Of a DNA stretch of 64,000 nucleotides, positions 61,761-64,000 are shown one piece after another (the stretch's first letter is position 1; every line of letters begins with the position of its first letter). The DNA is taken from assembly GCF_002155265.1 (NCBI RefSeq), contig NZ_CP021251.1, positions 1,922,001-1,986,000 of the forward strand, given 5' to 3'. The DNA is from Corynebacterium pseudotuberculosis. GTDB taxonomy: Bacteria; Actinomycetota; Actinomycetes; Mycobacteriales; Mycobacteriaceae. The translations under genes and the position numbers were made by a program. Under the pieces are notes generated by a model. That model had not been told where the DNA came from, did not search any database, and was given only the letters and a program-made list of their open reading frames with translations.

Positions 61761-63992
61761 TTAGGTATCCCTTCCCCGGTAACTCATGAGCATAGCGAGT
61801 TCTTCAGGAGAGAGTTCTGTAAGCCACCCTTCTCCCTCTCCTACAACAGCAGAGGCCAACTGAGTTTTACCGTCGAGAATATCCTGAATCGATTCTTCCA
61901 ACGTACCCGCGGTAATCATTTTATATACGGTGACGTCTTTGCGTTGCCCAATCCTGAAAGCACGATCGGTTGCCTGATTTTCTACTGCAGGATTCCACCA
62001 ACGATCCATATGAACAACGATAGACGCAGCCGTGAGATTTAATCCCGTCCCTCCCGCTTTAAGGGACAGGATCATTGCCGGCGGCCCTTGCGGACTCTGG
62101 AAGTTCTCCACCATGCGATCACGTCCGACCTTGCTTACGCCACCGTGTAGGAAAGGAATTTGAGCGCCAAAGTAGTCCGAAAGATAAGGAGCGAGGATCT
62201 CCCCAAAAGCCCGATACTGAGTAAAAATAAGAAGTCTTTGCTCTGATTCTACGGCATCTGAAACCAGACGCATCAGTTCCTCTACTTTTCCTGAACGATG
62301 CTTACCTTTTACGGTCACATCGGAATCATCACTTAAAAAGTGTGCCGGATGATTACAGATCTGCTTAATCTTGGTTAAAGCAGAGAGCACAAGGCCGCGC
62401 TTAGAAATTCCTTCTGCCTGGTCGATCTGTTTCTGTATGTCTTCCACATAAGCTCGGTACAAAGCTGCTTGCTCCGGCTTCATGTCCACGGTCAGAATAA
62501 TTTCGGTCTTCTCTGGGAGATCATCAACGATACTCGGGTCTGTTTTCAACCGCCTCAGAACAAAGGGAGCTGTCAAGGAGCGGAGCCTTTCCGTCATTGT
62601 CTCATCCTGCTCACGCTCAATCGCCCTGGCAAAGTGGTTCCGAAAGAAAGACGCAGAACCTAAAACACCTGGATTACAAAAATCAAGAATTGATCGCATT
62701 TCAGAAAGACGATTTTCTACAGGAGTTCCGGTCAACGCAATTCTGTGCTTTGACGGCATCGCCCGTACGGCTTTGGAAACTTTAGTCGCCGAATTTTTAA
62801 TCTGCTGAGCCTCGTCTAAGACCACCCTCTCCCACTGAACTTGGGAAAGCAGCTGATGGTCCCGTGCGATTGTTCCGTAACTAGTCACCACAATGTCGCT
62901 TTCCTGGACTTTTTCTAGGAAAGCAGCATCCCTTAAGCGGGAGGAACCATGATGGACAAGGATGCGCAGGCTAGGAACAAACTTGTGCGCCTCCCGAGCC
63001 CAGTTTCCTACTACTGATGTGGGGGCCACAACCAGTGTAGGCCCATTGGGCTCTTCTGATTGATTTGCTCGTTCCGCTGCTTCCAAGGACAGCAACTGTA
63101 GTGTTTTGCCCAACCCCATGTCGTCGGCAAGCACAGCTCCAAGGCCGTTTTTAGACATCCACGCTAGCCAATCGACGCCCCTGCGTTGGTATTCACGCAA
63201 GGATGCATGAACAGTGTCTGGTAATTCAATACGCTGCGGTGCCGGAATATCCTGAGAAACAAGTCCACCGACTAGACTTGTGTGCCACGTTGACCCCTGA
63301 AATTCCACCGGTTCTTTTTCCGCAGCTTTTATCGCGATTTCACGTAATTCAGCTAGGGTCACCTGTCCAAAATCGGCGAATTCATTATTAAAGCGCTCAG
63401 CCAAGGTTTCAGCATGGGCCTCTAGCTGCTGCCATCCAGGTTGATCGTTCGCTTTGGCCAGCTGCGCTGCCATCATTGCGCGATCTAATTCTGCGCGCTT
63501 GCGTTTGCGAGATTGTGCAGCCAACTCCGACATGTACTCGCTGATTCTTTTCACTGCCGCGGTGTCTGCCATAACCCATTCGCCTCGCAAACGGATCAGA
63601 CCAGATTTAGAACGCACCAGCTCATTCATTTCCTCATCGCTGAGCTCAACGCTTCCAACAGAAATCCGCCAGTTATAGTCAACGATTTTATCTAAGCCGA
63701 TCTTAGCTTGCGTCGATGACTCTGCGGGGTCGCCAATAGTGATATGAGCTTTTGTTTCCTGCTGGCTCCACGCCCTGGGCAACATAACAGCAAAGCCCCG
63801 AGCCCTCAACGTAGTAACAGCAGATCCGATAAACTCTACTAACTCGTCCGTAGAGAGGTAGCAATCCCAGTCACCTGCATTTTCCGCCCGCTGCAGCACA
63901 TACTGTTGAAAAGAGTTTGTGTGTTCTCTGGCCGGATCTACAAGAGGCGTCACCACAATTGCTTCGCGCAAAAGCGCCTGTAGTCTTTCCAC
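61761..63992 (-). CDS. SNF2-family helicase (N-terminus beyond window)
   Basis: A SNF2/HelZ-type DNA translocase, 743 residues visible, cut at the window end. The core is complete: Walker A DDMGLGKTLQLLSL (about 294-307), DEAQ box VLDEAQQIK, motif III LTGTPVENR, and helicase C-lobe KAGGTGLNLTAAS with DRAFRIGQRKDV. The N-terminal part has LRGEWVMAD and HTSLVGGLVSQDIPAP before the core. The visible frame may begin in mid-gene, since relatives are often near 1,000 residues and a GTG at 63992 is the only candidate here. First visible gene of the operon. Confidence 0.9.
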   Translation of the reverse strand: MERLQALLREAIVVTPLVDPAREHTNSFQQYVLQRAENAGDWDCYLSTDELVEFIGSAVTTLRARGFAVMLPRAWSQQETKAHITIGDPAESSTQAKIGLDKIVDYNWRISVGSVELSDEEMNELVRSKSGLIRLRGEWVMADTAAVKRISEYMSELAAQSRKRKRAELDRAMMAAQLAKANDQPGWQQLEAHAETLAERFNNEFADFGQVTLAELREIAIKAAEKEPVEFQGSTWHTSLVGGLVSQDIPAPQRIELPDTVHASLREYQRRGVDWLAWMSKNGLGAVLADDMGLGKTLQLLSLEAAERANQSEEPNGPTLVVAPTSVVGNWAREAHKFVPSLRILVHHGSSRLRDAAFLEKVQESDIVVTSYGTIARDHQLLSQVQWERVVLDEAQQIKNSATKVSKAVRAMPSKHRIALTGTPVENRLSEMRSILDFCNPGVLGSASFFRNHFARAIEREQDETMTERLRSLTAPFVLRRLKTDPSIVDDLPEKTEIILTVDMKPEQAALYRAYVEDIQKQIDQAEGISKRGLVLSALTKIKQICNHPAHFLSDDSDVTVKGKHRSGKVEELMRLVSDAVESEQRLLIFTQYRAFGEILAPYLSDYFGAQIPFLHGGVSKVGRDRMVENFQSPQGPPAMILSLKAGGTGLNLTAASIVVHMDRWWNPAVENQATDRAFRIGQRKDVTVYKMITAGTLEESIQDILDGKTQLASAVVGEGEGWLTELSPEELAMLMSYRGRDT

Positions 63993-64000
63993 CGTAACTC

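Overview
The window is chromosomal DNA of a Corynebacterium. Gene order points to this: rho-prfA-prmC-tsaC-wecA-atpBEFHAGDC-nucS, argS-lysA-hom-thrB, glgE/glgB, etfBA-iscS-mnmA-ligA-gatCA. The order matches, from memory, the C. glutamicum and Mycobacterium tuberculosis chromosomes. Moderate GC content by eye and the apparent absence of a nitrate reductase locus beside an arnR-like gene suggest the C. diphtheriae / C. ulcerans / C. pseudotuberculosis group. The species is an inference. No insertion sequence, prophage, CRISPR array or rRNA was seen.

Layout. 1-2.8 kb: a small membrane protein, a DHA2-type drug exporter preceded by a possible leader ORF, and a GNAT acetyltransferase. 2.9-8.6 kb: gatA and gatC (tRNA-dependent amidotransferase), an ACT-domain protein, DNA ligase ligA and a DEDDh exonuclease. 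8.7-14.8 kb: a MetE-like protein without the usual zinc ligands, mnmA, a spermidine-synthase-like protein, an IscS-type desulfurase and etfBA. 14.9-24.6 kb: a THUMP-like methyltransferase, a NUDIX hydrolase, an ABC ATPase, the GlgE-GlgB glucan genes, a thioredoxin-fold protein without CXXC, a thiamine-binding protein and methylmalonyl-CoA epimerase. 24.3-40.2 kb: a minus-strand core block with a small zinc-binding protein, nucS, a DUF2550 protein, the complete F1Fo ATP synthase operon (GlxR-like site upstream), an AtpI-like protein, wecA, tsaC, prmC, prfA and rho. 40.6-48.6 kb: an acyl-CoA ligase, an ArnR-like regulator, thrB-hom, lysA and argS. 48.6-53.7 kb: an L-lactate module, with lldP divergent from lutABC. 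53.8-57.2 kb: an accessory stretch starting at tRNA-Arg(CCG). It holds a small secreted protein under a DtxR-like iron box, a DeoR regulator broken by two frameshifts, an unrecognised small protein, a PspC protein, and a MarR/YceI divergent pair with a perfect inverted repeat. 57.2-64 kb: a four-gene minus-strand operon of a SNF2 helicase (cut by the window end), a SWIM zinc-finger protein, an SbcD-like nuclease and a zinc-hook-less SbcC-like ATPase.

How it works together. Most genes are housekeeping: translation quality (GatCA, MnmA with IscS, TsaC, PrfA, PrmC, ArgS), DNA maintenance (LigA, NucS, SbcCD-like), energy (ATP synthase, ETF, lactate oxidation) and aspartate-family amino acids. The parts most worth following up are the SNF2-SWIM-SbcD-SbcC operon, the iron-box-controlled secreted protein beside the tRNA, the apparent loss of nar genes beside a retained arnR, and the leader ORF of the drug exporter. 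All coordinates and motifs were read by eye; no database search was run.
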